Assembly (NCBI GenBank): GCA_022385805.1
Contig: MU277764.1
Span: forward strand, 1 to 63,446
Direction of reading: 5' to 3'
Source of the DNA: Pilatotrama ljubarskyi
Lineage: Eukaryota; Basidiomycota; Agaricomycetes; Polyporales; Polyporaceae
DNA: 63,446 bases
In this document: in pieces, positions 52,824 to 63,446 of the stretch
How the letters are laid out: every line of letters begins with the position of its first letter
Position numbering within the stretch: the stretch's first letter is position 1
Notes under the pieces: model-generated
The model's database searches: none
What the model saw: only the letters and a program-made list of their open reading frames with translations
What the model was told of the DNA's origin: nothing
Translations under genes and position numbers: made by a program

Positions 52824-54052
52824 TCAACACCCCATCTCAATCCCGTCATACGGTCCATCATGGTCCGATTCGTCACCCTCGAAAATGTTCGGAACATCGC
52901 CGACAATGCATTGATCACTCGTGTTATCCTGGCCTGAAGGCAAATACATAAGCCGAACAGTATGCAGCATAGATGCCGACGAGACACTCTTACCTGGGCA
53001 TGAGACCCACACGCCCGAGTCTTGTATGTGAACCTCGCCGGAAGGATGATGGTATCCCAAGAACCTCCCAGGGAGGATCGGCACGATGTCTTCCTCGTTG
53101 TTGATATGCGTCACCGAGATAGGCTGCGAATCCACGTAGTCCGCGAACTCCTGGTTTCCGACACGCGGCATGCCATAACCGACAAACCGCACCGTCGTGC
53201 CCGGCAGCTGGAGGTGCAAGAATATGGCGTCTATAAGGCCTATGGCTGCGCCTGCTCATGTCATCCTTGATCAGATATAGCTAGACAGGGGTGTGGAAAC
53301 TGCGCACGCCATACTCACCTAGCGAGTGTCCTGTGACGGTGATCTTCTTGGCACTAAACCTGGAAATGCCCGTCTTCACGGCTGCTAGAACCCCAGAGGC
53401 GGATCTACGGGTAGTCGTTAGGCCCCATATGACGCACTCCGCCTAATGTAAGACATCCACCTTGATTGAGAACCAGCAAACCCGCTGTGCGCTTGTACCT
53501 TGGTACTCAAACCGGGGAACAACTTCGCGTCCAGGGGTTCCTGGATGATACTAGCGTCCTCCAACAATGGAAGTCTATGAACGATACAGTGAATTGGCAC
53601 GCGCCATCGCTGATTCGTACATTGGCACTGACATGGCGCTGGTATCAGTCCCCTGGTGGCTCACTATGACCTCTTCCAGCGTCGGATCATAGCCTACAAA
53701 CCCTGCGAAACGGTGCAACGTTAGTTGCATTGTCGTCCTTCGAAAAACGGAACAAGTAAACAAGGAACGACGACTCACAAAACTGCGTTATGACGCCATC
53801 TCCGCCTGACGCGATCGGGACGAACGTCGGGTTCGCCTCGCAGTTCGCGCCGCAGTTCCACGCCAGAGTCGCTGCAGGTTTACAGTAGCCAGTACTTGCA
53901 TAATGCGTGTACGGTCTGAAAGTGGACACCTGGGACTGCGCGAGCACCGTGATCGTCTGCCGCTTGACACTGGTTGGGAGCGCCAACACCTGCGCGCCGA
54001 GAGACGCCAGGAGGAGCACCACTAAGGTTGTGGCCTTGAGGGAGGACGCCAT
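52824..54052 (-). CDS. Secreted class 3 lipase, copy 1
   Basis: Extracellular triacylglycerol or ester hydrolase of the Lipase_3 family (alpha/beta fold). ATG 54052 opens a signal peptide (MASSLKATTLVVLLLASLGA, then QVLALP) followed by a KR site (TSVKRQ), suggesting propeptide processing. Then come FRPYTHYASTGYCKPAATLA with paired Cys, ASGGDGVITQF, FVGYDPTLEEVIVSHQGTDT, and the nucleophile elbow ITVTGHSLGAA. After VRFVGYGMPRVGNQEFADYV come the catalytic Asp in NNEEDIVPILP and the catalytic His in YHHPSGEVHI, with the end DGPYDGIEMGC. The triad is complete. Several short introns; product about 300 residues. Its closest relative in the window is lipase 2 at 58131-59371, which points the other way. 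Confidence 0.88.
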
Positions 54053-54529
54053 CGATCGTGCACCGCGACGGTCGGCTCGGGAGGGCTCTGGGGCAGTACC
54101 GGAGGTGGGCTACGAATCGCGAGAGGTGGCGATGGTGATCACTCTAAAATAATCGGCCTCCTCGTCCCCAGGATCGCGGTACTATCTGCGCAGCAATTGG
54201 GAGTACCTATTCCGGCCATGCAAGCAGCGCATGCTCACTTGCGGAACTTCTCTTAGGAAGCACGGCCACCGAGAAATGCGCATCCGGGCGACGAACGTGT
54301 CGTCGCCGGATCACCTGCACTTCATACAGGTGGGATGAGCATATGGCATAGGGCGGTAGATAGGTCGATCAACTTACCGCCCTTGGAATTGTGACACATG
54401 GCTTGGCCTCCCCGTGCATTGCTATCGAGTGTCGGATGACTTCGGAGGTGAATGATTGCGCTCGCAAGTCGACACCTGTGGATGGCAATCACCGCACCAC
54501 CCAGAAACGTCAAGGGCTAGCGGTGGCCA
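54053..54529. promoter_or_regulatory. Upstream region of lipase 1
   Basis: About 480 bp before the lipase 1 start, containing its promoter. No coding signal. Confidence 0.4.
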
Positions 54530-54990
54530 TCAGACCGCCATGTCAAGAACATGCAGGGCATGGGTAATATTGACGGCAACTCTGGACAAGGGCGACGGCG
54601 AAGTAGATACAAGCCCGGTGGGATAGACTTCCCGGAGTTTGTCAGGGGTACAGGAATCGGTCAGGTGGAGATGGCGGAGGATCTGAGGCAGTCGTAGCAG
54701 GTCGTAGCGCCCAAAGCGAGCGATGACTTCGCGCAGATCTCGCAAGGCCAAAAGCCTGAGCTTAACGATGATTGCGTAGGAACATACAGCCTTCCAGAAG
54801 CTGAACGGCTTCCAAGCTCCTCATCCCCGAACATTTGCACCCATGGGACGCTATGCGCACTCAGGACCAAGCGGAGTCTCTGACTGTCCTGCACTTCAGG
54901 CTCGGCGCACAGGTCGAGATGGGGGATGTGCGGCGATACTATCGCTGACAATATGCGCGGCCCGATGTTCGGCAAGACCATAGAAGTAAG
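54530..54990 (-). pseudogene. Possible broken F-box/LRR-type gene fragment
   Basis: Two adjoining minus-strand frames read like the body of a fungal F-box protein. One frame (54981-54790) gives GPRILSAIVSPHIPHLDLCA and LRLVLSAHSVPWVQMFGDEE. The other (from about 54800) gives FWKAVCSYAIIVKLRLLALR, DLREVIARFGRYDLLRLPQI and LRHLHLTD. They are in different frames, with no clear intron between them, and no F-box or start codon could be found upstream. I read this as a decayed or mis-spliced gene; chance resemblance is possible. Confidence 0.4.
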
Positions 54991-56060
54991 GCCGCGGACA
55001 TAAGTAGGACGAGGTCCTGGATGTCGTCAACTCCGCCGGCACGCTGGCTCCTCATCTGAAAAGCGGGGATGGGCATCCTACTGCCTATACCTCGGGCGTG
55101 GGCACCCGCTCCAGCTTACATATAGCCCAGAGCTGTCAAGATGCACGACGGTTCAGCATGAACCTGTCCACGGATATGTCCCCATTTGACAACGACTGAG
55201 TCTGCCCATGCGGATGGGACTCGCTTGTCCTGTCACAGGAGTAAACTCAGCAAATGAAACATCGATGGAAGAGCAGAGAACGCCGTCGGGCTCACCGGCG
55301 AGAATGTGGGATCGTGCTGGATCCATGTGCATGCTCCTCTCGGCGACGGCGTACGCTATTCTTGCAGTGTTGACCCTCCGATTTGCAGAGCACTAGCAGC
55401 ACGGCGTCAGAGAGCGCATCCGGAGTAGAGGTCACGGTATTGGTTGGCGTATCGCGTAGACGAAGACGGCAGGTAGACCGGATATTCATGAAGGTGTACC
55501 GGATGCATTGTGAGCGCTGCGCAGTTCCGCACGGCTAGTACGTAAGGACTACGCCCTTCAGCGTCCAGCCTTATCCTCAGAGCGGGCATTGTTGCCCCAT
55601 GTCAGTCGCTTAAGGTGAAAGAGCGAGGTGGAAATCGCTTTCGCTAAGGGCTGCGATGAGAGTGTAGTATGTCGTCAATGCCTGCGTTACCTGCACAAGC
55701 CAAGCGGTGAGTAGGCTGGTCGTGACCGCTCGTATGGACTTACAGACACTCCCACCACTTGCTGACCCCGGGGAATCGCTGCTCAACCCTGATACAACAA
55801 GGAATAGTCGGCAGACTCAAAACAGCTGGACTGGGCATATTATGGTAAGAGTACAACCGGCGGCTGAGGCCACACGTCCCATGACATACAACTACAATCA
55901 GTAAGATAGCACATAGCAACGTCGTGAAGGACTCTAAGGCGATCATCAGATACAGACCCAATCATCAACCAGTCACGGCAGTTCTATAAGCCACGGCGGA
56001 GAAGCAAGACAACAGAATCCATGCAGAATGAGAGAGCGGCCGTGCAACCCAGGTAGACGA
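54991..56060. other. Intergenic, no supported gene
   Basis: About 1.07 kb. A minus frame near 55590-55410 (LRIRLDAEGRSPYVLAVRN) could be another piece of the broken gene to the left. A hydrophobic frame near 55920 (LLCAILLIVVVC) is too short to judge. Confidence 0.35.
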
Positions 56061-57095
56061 CTATGCAGAGACAGGAGGAGGGGTAACGTAAACATGACGG
56101 AGCTCGAGCTCGACATCATGCGCTTGGCACGCGGCGAGGGCCTGTCGCCAGCCTGCGGGTTCCTTCGAGCCAGCATTCACGACGATCTTCTTCCGCGGCG
56201 CATCAGGATCGTCGCGACGGAACAAGCCGAGAGAGAGCGCAGAGACGATGTTCCAGCCCATGAGCGAGCTGAAATAGCCAAGCGAGGGGAGGTAGTGGAC
56301 GGGGGGTGCCTCCAGCGTGAGCTGCGTGACACCAGGCGGGGTTAAGAGGCACTTCAGGATGTAGGGCGTGTCGAGGTGAAGATGCCTCAGGTTGGGGAAG
56401 AGCGTCGGGAGGTAGTAAGAGAAGCACTCGTGGTCATGAGTGTGTCCGCTGCTGTAGTGGTAGTTGTGGCAGATGCAGCGCGGGTACTCGTGTATGCGTA
56501 GGTACGTCACGCCGCGCACCTCCTGGGTCGGCAAGATGTACCGGTTGATATGCGTATACGTCCACAGGAGGTAGAGCTCCTTGGTCGTGGTGTATTGGGA
56601 CAGGAACTCGAAGAGCGGATGGTAAGGGAGGATGTGGCGGTCATTGGAGGGCAGCTCCTTGATGATGACTGAGATGTGCTTGCACGCGGGTATGTAGCAC
56701 GGAATGCGCGCGTAGTCCGTCGTGAAGTAGAAACCTGTAGAGCTGGGACAGGCCCAATCGGAGACGACGATGTGCAGCTCGGATCTCTGGAAATAGTCCC
56801 GCGCGGCCGGCGCGACGCGCTCGACGTCCTTCGAATCCGGGTCGAAACCCCAGCGCCGCTTTACGAGCAGGCGATAGTTAGAGAAGTCCTGGGGAGTCTG
56901 GATCATCACGCAGCGCAACGCAATCGAGGCCATGGCCTCGCGCCAGGTCCTAGAGACGAGAGAGATGTCACGATAAAATTCCCACCGGTTGCCCCATTCT
57001 TCGTCCACCAAGGAGAACCACGCGTCGTGGATGATGTAGTGGATGAGTTCTAGTGGAAGACTGCGGATTTGAAGAGTCGGTAGTGGCGGGGCCAT
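56061..57095 (-). CDS. F-box domain protein
   Basis: Intronless frame of 344 residues from ATG 57095 (MAPPLPTLQIRSLPLELIHY). The F-box lies at about residues 11-55: LPLELIHYIIHDAWF, then YRDISLVSRTWREAMASIAL. Behind it is a region with FSNYRLLVKRRWGFD, a Tyr/His-rich stretch (CICHNYHYSSGHTHDHECFS), LFPNLRHLHLDTPYILKCLL and GVTQLTLEAPPVHYLPSLGY, in the manner of mushroom F-box proteins. It is a probable SCF adaptor with unknown target. It lies between the two lipase genes. Confidence 0.8.
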   Translation of the reverse strand: MAPPLPTLQIRSLPLELIHYIIHDAWFSLVDEEWGNRWEFYRDISLVSRTWREAMASIALRCVMIQTPQDFSNYRLLVKRRWGFDPDSKDVERVAPAARDYFQRSELHIVVSDWACPSSTGFYFTTDYARIPCYIPACKHISVIIKELPSNDRHILPYHPLFEFLSQYTTTKELYLLWTYTHINRYILPTQEVRGVTYLRIHEYPRCICHNYHYSSGHTHDHECFSYYLPTLFPNLRHLHLDTPYILKCLLTPPGVTQLTLEAPPVHYLPSLGYFSSLMGWNIVSALSLGLFRRDDPDAPRKKIVVNAGSKEPAGWRQALAACQAHDVELELRHVYVTPPPVSA

Positions 57096-58130
57096 GGTTT
57101 GTACAGCGTGGAGTGGCAGCTTCACAGGAGCGCCAATGCGTCAGTACTCGCGTACTCGCGCGAATGAGCCTCTTGGCCTGAGCACTAGACATACCTGCAC
57201 GTTCCCTGGGAACTTCTGGCTACAAGTCCTGTATGGTCGAAGAGCACAATCCGCTGATGACGAGGATACAAAGAGTGCGAGAGGGTGGGTGGGATGAGGA
57301 CAGAATACAGAACAAAGTGCTCGAGGCAGGAACTTTCTCGTTCCGTGCCGGTCCTGCCGCCCTCTCGGCCGTTGCCGGCGAGCCTAAAATTGGGCGCTTG
57401 TTCATCCGGCTACTTACTCTCAAACGCCGACCACAAGGCTCAGATATCCTGGCGTAGCCTTCTTCCTTAGTTATGCCCGCTCTGCATAGTTGATTTATAT
57501 CGACCTGCGACCTCAGATATGCACGTACATGAAGCATAGGATATCGCAGGTCCAGCCGCAATCCTGCTCATTTGCGACGCCTGCTTCCAGACATGTGGTC
57601 ACCCGTCGTTGCCGCATTCGATCGCACGGTGCGCTGTCATGCAGCGTTTGCGCACCGGCGGCCTCTCGGTATGGTCTCTGCCTATCCAAGGCAACCTTTG
57701 CTCACAGTCGGAATATCGGCCAGGGTATTCTGCGCATCCGGCCCCGCGTTGCGCCTTTCCTCGCACTCTCCATACCGCTTTTGGACGCTGAGTCGGCTGA
57801 TCTCTGTCGTATCCTGCGAGGTCAACCTGCCGCAGGACGTCGGATTCCCCGCCAATGTGGATCCATCCGACGAGACCTTTCAGCGGTAGGAGCTCGTCCT
57901 TTTTGAGACCACCGAGCCGGTAAGTTGCAGGCTATGTCGGGAAGGAAGCGCGGCCGTTGGTGTCATGGCTCGTTCCTTCATGTCTAGCGAGAGTGCATGT
58001 CAGTCATGCATGCCCCCTTCGAGTAGGACTCTGTCGTCATTCAGAGATGCAGGCTGGTTCATAAGCGCACCCCATGCACGGCGAGGGTTGAAGTTTCCCC
58101 CACACGAGGCTCTCCCTCCTGCAGTCCACG
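57096..58130. promoter_or_regulatory. Divergent region, F-box gene / lipase 2
   Basis: About 1.03 kb between divergent start codons. Plus frames at 57490-57906 and 57572-57889 overlap each other and show no domain. Lipase 2 promoter sequences must lie at the right end. Confidence 0.45.
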
Positions 58131-59371
58131 ATGGCCTCCCTCCCGCTTGGCGCACTTATCCTTGCAACCTTCTCGGTCGCTTGCGCCGTAGCACTACCAT
58201 CCTCTGGTTCTCAGCGAGCAGCCACCCTACTGCCTCCTGATCAAGTCTCGGCCTTCAAACCTTACAGTCATTACGCTAGCACCGCTTTCTGCCAACCGGC
58301 ATCCACACTCTCTTGGACCTGCGGAGCCAACTGCGACTCCAACCCCTCCTTTATCCCCGTTGCCTCTGGTGGCGATGGCGTCATCACTCAATACTGTGAG
58401 TGCGGCCGGGTTGTCTAGTATACTACCTGGCTCAACTTCACTTTCAGGGTACGTCGGCTATGACCCCATACTGAGTGAGGTCATCGTCGCGCACCAAGGA
58501 ACAGACGTGGACAAGATGTAAGTCTCTATAAGAGCGTCCAGAATAGCCTTACTGATTGGGTGCATCTAGTGTACCAGACTTGACGGACGTAGACATCGTC
58601 CTGCTCCCGTTAGACGAACACCTCTTCCCTGAGGTTGAACCCCCGATCCTGGTCCATCAAGGATTCGCCGCGACACATTCCAGGTCCATCCACATACGCT
58701 CGAGTCCGGCATCGTCGTTGACAACCCTGATCTTGCTAGATCCGCACCACACGTCTTAGAGGCTGTCAAGACTGCGATGGCGCGATTCGGCACGACCGCG
58801 ATAACAGTGGTCGGACATTCTCTCGGTATGAAGTTCCCCTTGCATCTACCGTCTCACCACTCACATGCGCCAATCCCTCTAGGTGCCGCCATCGCGCTGC
58901 TCGACACCGTCTATCTACCTCTCCACCTCACTGACGCGACTGTCCGCTACGTCGGCTATGGACTACCCCGAGTACGTCCCAGGCTTCCGCCCCTTCCTAT
59001 CATCAACGTCTCAACTGACATCTCGTACTAGGTCGGAAACTCAGCGTTCGCGAACTACGTCGATAGCCTCCCGATATCCGTCACCCACATCACCAACCGC
59101 GAAGACCCTATACCCGTTCTCCCGCCCATGGCGCTTGGCTTCCATCACCCGAGCGGAGAGGTGCACATCCAGCAGTCTGGTGACTGGGTCGCTTGTCCTG
59201 GTACGCATTATTCCCCGGCGGGTGTATCTGCTGCTGGTGCTGACGAGCATCGTCTTTGGAACAGGCCAAGACAACCCGAGCAAAGATTGCTCTGTCGGCG
59301 AGGTCTCAGTCTTCACGTTCAATGAGACGAACCACGATGGCCCATACGACGGCGTCAAGATGGGATGCTAG
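58131..59371 (+). CDS. Secreted class 3 lipase, copy 2
   Basis: Paralogue of lipase 1. ATG 58131 opens a signal peptide (MASLPLGALILATFSVACAV). Then come FKPYSHYASTAFCQPASTLS, ASGGDGVITQY, YVGYDPILSEVIVAHQGTDV, VDIVLLPLDEHLFPEVEPP, the nucleophile elbow ITVVGHSLG split by an intron before AAIALLDTVYLPL, VRYVGYGLPRVGNSAFANYV, the catalytic Asp in TNREDPIPVLPP, the catalytic His in FHHPSGEVHI, and the end DGPYDGVKMGC with stop 59369-59371. The triad is complete and product length is about 295 residues. Intron positions seen in the lid region and before QDNPSKDC match those of lipase 1, showing that the two genes arose by duplication. It lacks the KR site of lipase 1 at the same place but has QRAA. 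Confidence 0.88.
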
Positions 59372-62046
59372 CCCCTACTGTGTGGCGTCGATTTGTGTCC
59401 CCTCGCGCATACCTAGTCATGCAAGGATACCCATAATCTCGCCGTATGTGCTGTAAGTATACTGGTGTAATACCCTCGTATAATGTACTCAACCCACCGA
59501 GCCCAAAAGGACATGGTTGAATTCCATGTAACTCGATCCCTCAGGTGAGACTGTTTGACGTCTGCCAACTCGGTTCGTCGGCCCTTCGACAGCGTGTGTC
59601 CCCCAAGGACTCCCGCAGCGCCATCATCGAGGCATCGACACGGCGAAGCTATGGATCAGCTCGCACGCCGTCTTTTCGAACCCCCCATCTGAGGTCATAT
59701 GTCTCACGGGGGTAAATTTCCTACTCGCGACATATGGTTTCATGACCGCCAGTGACTGCCTCGCCTTCACCGCCGTCCTCATATGGTGCTCGCCCGAGTT
59801 TCGACGGCGCGAAGGCCCTGAGCTTAAGCGAGAGTTCGATGCTAGATCTAGACATAGCATCCGAGTGGTGCTCCTTCAATCTGTGCTTGAAATAAGTGCA
59901 CGGAATCCATACTCCGAGAGCTCGGGCACAAGTCGGACTCGGAGAGACAAAGCAAGGTCGCAATTTGTCCGAGCTCGAGAGACGGTCAGATCTAGACGCG
60001 TTCGAGCCGAGGCGCGCTAATGTCACGTAGGTCACTCAGCGGTACTACAAGGGTCACTTATCTACTGAATACTCGTGTCACTTACTTGGAGTTACTCCGT
60101 TAGTCACATGGGTTTTCCCAGTGCGTCCCTGGAAGTTATTCGCCCTACAGCCGTGTTCCGCACACTTTCAGGGAGGTAAGCAATGATAAGGAATCCAAGC
60201 CCAGTTACCTTGCTTGTCAAGGTTCTAGGACCCCCACAATGAAGCTGATTTCGTGTCTCCGGACCCGCCCGAAGGACATCCGTGAATTGCCGCATGAACC
60301 CATCAGGAAAGTGGTTCTCACGCGTGTTCGTCTCAGTCCTCAGTCGCGCAGCGACGTCTGTCTGGCCACCGGCTGAGGTCATCGCTCTCTCTTCCGGGCG
60401 TATCCACTCGCTCGCAACTGCGGACTTTTACAGTCATCAACATACAGGTTCTGGGTCATAGTGCGTCCTGGAGTCCCTTGAATAACAACAAGGTAGTTCA
60501 TACCTCTCATACGTCAAATGAGAGGTGCGCTATGCTCTCAATGTTGCACACACGGATGCACTACACCTTCCCAAACCCCAAGGCACTGGCAGATGCTGAG
60601 TACTGAACACCGTGTGCAGCATGTATGCCATAGACAGTGTTGTGACCACTATGCCACACACATACACCTGTAACATGAACAAACATGCTGATGTAGAAGA
60701 TAGCAGTCAGTGACCCAAGCTTGCCCTCTCAGCAAGATGCAGCTGCACATCCAGTGTAAGCTCCCACTGTACATCCGTAAGTTGAAGCGTGATCACATGC
60801 ACACGATACCGTAGCGTGCGGGTCATTGCGCTCGAGCACCAACGTGATGTCAAGAAACCGTCTCAGAAGGTTGTAATCTCAAGTGATGCCTTATGTCACG
60901 GGCTGGCGCCCGACTCCAGACGAGAATGCGTGACGAAAGCGATGTATTCAGGACGAGCGATACATGGCGCGAGACGAGGGGGAGCCCGAGCACCGACGCC
61001 GCGAGGCGGGATGGCGGGATGGCGTTGGTTCGTCCAAGAGAGCGGATGCGTACTATTCGTAACGCGTAAGTACAAGAACCCGGATACGGTAAGTCACGGT
61101 AACGAGGCCATTACACCTTATGACATTGATATCCCTGGCATCACATGTACCTCATCAGCAAAGTAGCGATATGCTATACATGACAATGTAGAGCACGGCT
61201 CGCTTCGCAGCGACTTGCAGCCATGGCAGTAGCACGCGATGAGTTGCAGCTAGCCCACGGACTCTACTAGGGATCCGTAGTGTACCGGCAATACATCGCA
61301 GCGCCCTGTAAGACAACACGTGCTTGTCCGACAGTGCGATGCAACACACCGTGCCATCTCATACATAGCTCTGCATGTTCCCGTGCGATGACTGGTAACG
61401 CCATGCAGGACCTCGCGCCAACGCTTGCAACGCGCTTCCCAGCTCTACAGCCGAAACACGCACGGGGCGGCAAGACACTGTAGCATTCTGGGTGCTATGC
61501 CGCATCAAGTTCCCCGGGGACATGCAGCCTCCCTAGCACGCTGCATAGCTGCATAGCCTACCTCCTGCTGACTCCGAAAAGCTGCCCGCGCGCGTCGAAA
61601 CAATACCGCCTTGCGCGAGCACATATAATGACAATAATCTCAATGATTCTATTCATGGCTACGTAATACATGACGATCTGAGCGACACGATTCACGGTGC
61701 GCCGCCAGCACTTGCAGCACTGGCAAGGAGACAGATCAGACGGGTGTGAACAGGGAGGGAGATCAGGGTGGGGTGCACTCGCGCCCAGAGAGGATGGCGG
61801 CTGAGCAACGAAGAGATAGAAGTCCGTGCGAACCGAGCCCAGAGAGCTGCCACGAGAAGTAGCCAGCTGAGTGCCAAGATGAACAAGAGACAAGTTCGAG
61901 CCTGAGGTCAATGAGCGTGCACGGCGGAGGGAAGACCGGGCAGGTGTTGAGCGTGCACAGTGTGCGAGCTGATAAGAGTCGGTCACCAGGAAAGAGGCGG
62001 CACAGCGCGTCGACGCACCTTGAAGGTTGAGCTGCGGATCGCACAG
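59372..62046. other. Gene-poor region with short repeats
   Basis: About 2.7 kb with no supported gene. Five GTCAC words cluster at 60022-60107. A perfect 9-bp inverted repeat lies at 60502-60526. Frames at 61558-62044 on the minus strand are Ser/Leu/Arg-rich and are probably the 3' flank of the DUF6698 gene. A transposon remnant is possible but I found no terminal repeats or transposase. Confidence 0.5.
60502..60526. repeat. Perfect 9-bp inverted repeat
   Basis: ACCTCTCAT, spacer ACGTCAA, ATGAGAGGT. It lies in non-coding DNA and could be a binding palindrome or small hairpin. Confidence 0.75.
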
Positions 62047-63446
62047 CTAGTCCGCAGCGGTGCCGTCCCCCCTGACATCTTCGGCATCGGATTGCGCAGG
62101 CCCATCGCGAGGCTGTTTTGCTGCATCGTCGAGGACACCCTCATCATCACCGCTCTCTTGCGCTTGCGCTGCCGCCTGTTCCTGTGCCGCGCGTTCCTGG
62201 GCCCTGCGTTCCTGAGCCTCGCATTTCCTACGTTGAGCGTCTTGAGCCAGCATGAGAGAGTATGCGGTCGGTTGCTTCTCGACAGGTTCGTCCTCACAGC
62301 GAGCGTTCCCATAGACCCGGCTGAGAGAGAGAGGTGAGATATGTGTCAAGGAGTAGAGCAGGACCTTACCGGGTATACCACTCGCAGAGATCCTCTTCCC
62401 AGTCGCCATCACTGACGACAGCGGTCATGAGACTGTGGAAGAACTCCTCCCCTTTGAAGTCTGCATCGTTGTCGTCCCACTCGGATTGCGAATTGAGAGC
62501 GAAGCGGACCTGTAATTCAGCCATAAGTATAGCCAGAATAGAAACAAGGGCGTGCACGCACGAGGGATGCCACATAGATGATGCTGAATATGGACACCGA
62601 TTTGAGGCTGTACACAGTCGAGACCGGGAGTTTCCCCTTGGCCTTATTGCCGTCTTCCGAGACGGAGTTCGGGCCGGTGTATACTAGCTTGAACATCTTA
62701 TTCATAGGACGTGAGATCGGTGGGAAGGCTCGGAAACGAATGCGAGGATCACTCACGTCGAGTACAAACCTGCTCCGCATTAGACCGGACCGGACATTGT
62801 TCAGATCATACTTCTTCATGTCGTACATGAAGGTGGGCCAGTTTTCACCCTCGATGTGGGTCCGCTTCTCGCTGAGATCACAGACGCCACGGCAGAACCT
62901 GGAACCAATGTCTGTTAGTGCAGGAACCACGAGAAGATTGATGGAAACTCGAAGGATGTGGAGGTCGTACTCTTCGGTGTCCTCATCATACTTGTCGAGG
63001 AGGATGACAGGGCATAGAAGGCGGCCGGTGGTTGGGTGCTTGAACCCGCGATTCGTCTTCTGAGCGAGAAGGGGCACATGGCTGAGACCGGCCAACTCAA
63101 GAATGGCTTTCTTGATACGGCCGACGTCATCACTGCGGGCTTTGCCTGCAACGGCGTTCATCTGGTGTGCAATAGATGTCACTGTGACCGGGTACACTTG
63201 AGAAGGGAGACATAGGACTTACAAATGTGGCCATCTTGGTGACGAGGGTGGGATGTCCGCGTAGGTATTTTGACTGCTCCCGAAGGCCGGTGAAATCGTC
63301 CTGAATCCACGGGAATATAATCCAGGCGTCCCAGTAAGGACGTACCCAGGCGCTGAGAAGAGACCTGTGAGCCATGCGAATGGGTGACTATATGCGGACC
63401 TCACATGGCTTCTCGCTCTGGATCGTCATCGCGCAACATCCCTTCC
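62047..63446 (-). CDS. DUF6698-type protein (partial, N-terminus beyond the window)
   Basis: Member of a large mushroom-specific family of unknown function, often expanded near mobile elements. The visible part reads DDDPEREAM, then LLSAWVRPYWDAWIIFPWIQ, DDFTGLREQSKYLRGHPTLV, MNAVAGKARSDDVGRIKKAI, LSHVPLLAQKTNRGFKHPTT with GRLLCPVILLDKYDEDTEEY, GENWPTFMYDMKKYDLNNVR, SGLMRSRFVLDVSDPRIRF, VRFALNSQSEWDDNDADFKG and EEFFHSLMTAVVSDGDWEED with LCEWYT. The last exon is a charged coiled coil (RRKCEAQERRAQERAAQEQA) with an acidic end and stop 62049-62047. The order from the GFKHPTT block through the ALNSQSEW block to the final Trp-rich motif is as in the family. Introns are short. The start lies beyond 63446. 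Confidence 0.8.

Noticed and set aside
1..63446. Biosynthetic gene cluster or operon-like organisation
   Set aside because: No core synthase, cytochrome P450 set or cluster regulator; the transporters, peroxidase and PLP enzyme are scattered among housekeeping genes.
1..63446. CRISPR arrays, bacterial insertion sequences, prophage
   Set aside because: The DNA is eukaryotic with spliceosomal introns throughout; no regularly spaced direct repeats or transposase frames were seen.

Overview
The window is nuclear DNA of a filamentous basidiomycete, most likely a mushroom-forming, wood-decaying Agaricomycete; a polypore-like relative is my guess. The signs are dense short GT-AG introns (mostly 50-70 bp), GC-rich coding sequence, a dye-decolorizing peroxidase, a GH71 alpha-1,3-glucanase, several F-box proteins, and two protein families typical of mushrooms (DUF6534 and DUF6698). 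Genes lie on both strands, each with its own promoter, and there is no operon logic. All gene models are hand-built by joining reading frames at plausible splice sites. Start and stop codons are usually firm; some internal introns are not.

Layout. 0-8.2 kb, all minus: the 5' part of a DUF6534 membrane protein (copy A, cut by the window edge), a DyP peroxidase and an OPT-family transporter. 8.5-11.7 kb: a small GPI-anchored wall protein divergent from the Obg-like ATPase OLA1, whose fourth-exon region carries a 411-bp compound intron with two box C/D snoRNA-like units. 12.1-22 kb, all minus: an unknown 185-aa protein, a membrane-anchored YtcJ-type amidohydrolase, a decayed copy of the 185-aa gene, an F-box-type protein and the secreted GH71 glucanase. 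22.7-29.6 kb: a Ser/Thr-rich single-pass membrane protein (minus), a short-chain dehydrogenase (plus) and a SARAF-like calcium-entry regulator (plus). 29.8-36.3 kb: two tandem DUF6534 genes (copies B and C, minus). 37.9-48.8 kb: an 8-amino-7-oxononanoate-synthase-like PLP enzyme (plus), a BAR-like coiled-coil protein (minus), Mediator subunit Med19 (minus) and an MFS transporter (plus). 50.1-59.4 kb: DUF6534 copy D (plus), and two class 3 lipases facing away from each other across an F-box gene and a broken F-box-like fragment. 59.4-62 kb is gene-poor. A DUF6698 gene (minus) runs off the right edge.

Shared themes. Several products act at or outside the cell surface: two secreted lipases, the GH71 glucanase (wall alpha-glucan), the DyP peroxidase, the GPI protein, OPT and MFS transporters and four DUF6534 multi-pass proteins. 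Housekeeping genes (OLA1, Med19, SARAF, SDR) are interleaved.

The two most interesting observations are: (1) in OLA1 an entire intron, with the snoRNA-like unit inside it, appears duplicated in tandem, leaving an AG|GT junction with no exon between the halves, i.e. a candidate zero-length exon or recursive splice site; (2) all four DUF6534 paralogues carry the same 10-nt micro-exon completing a W-S-x-R tetrapeptide.
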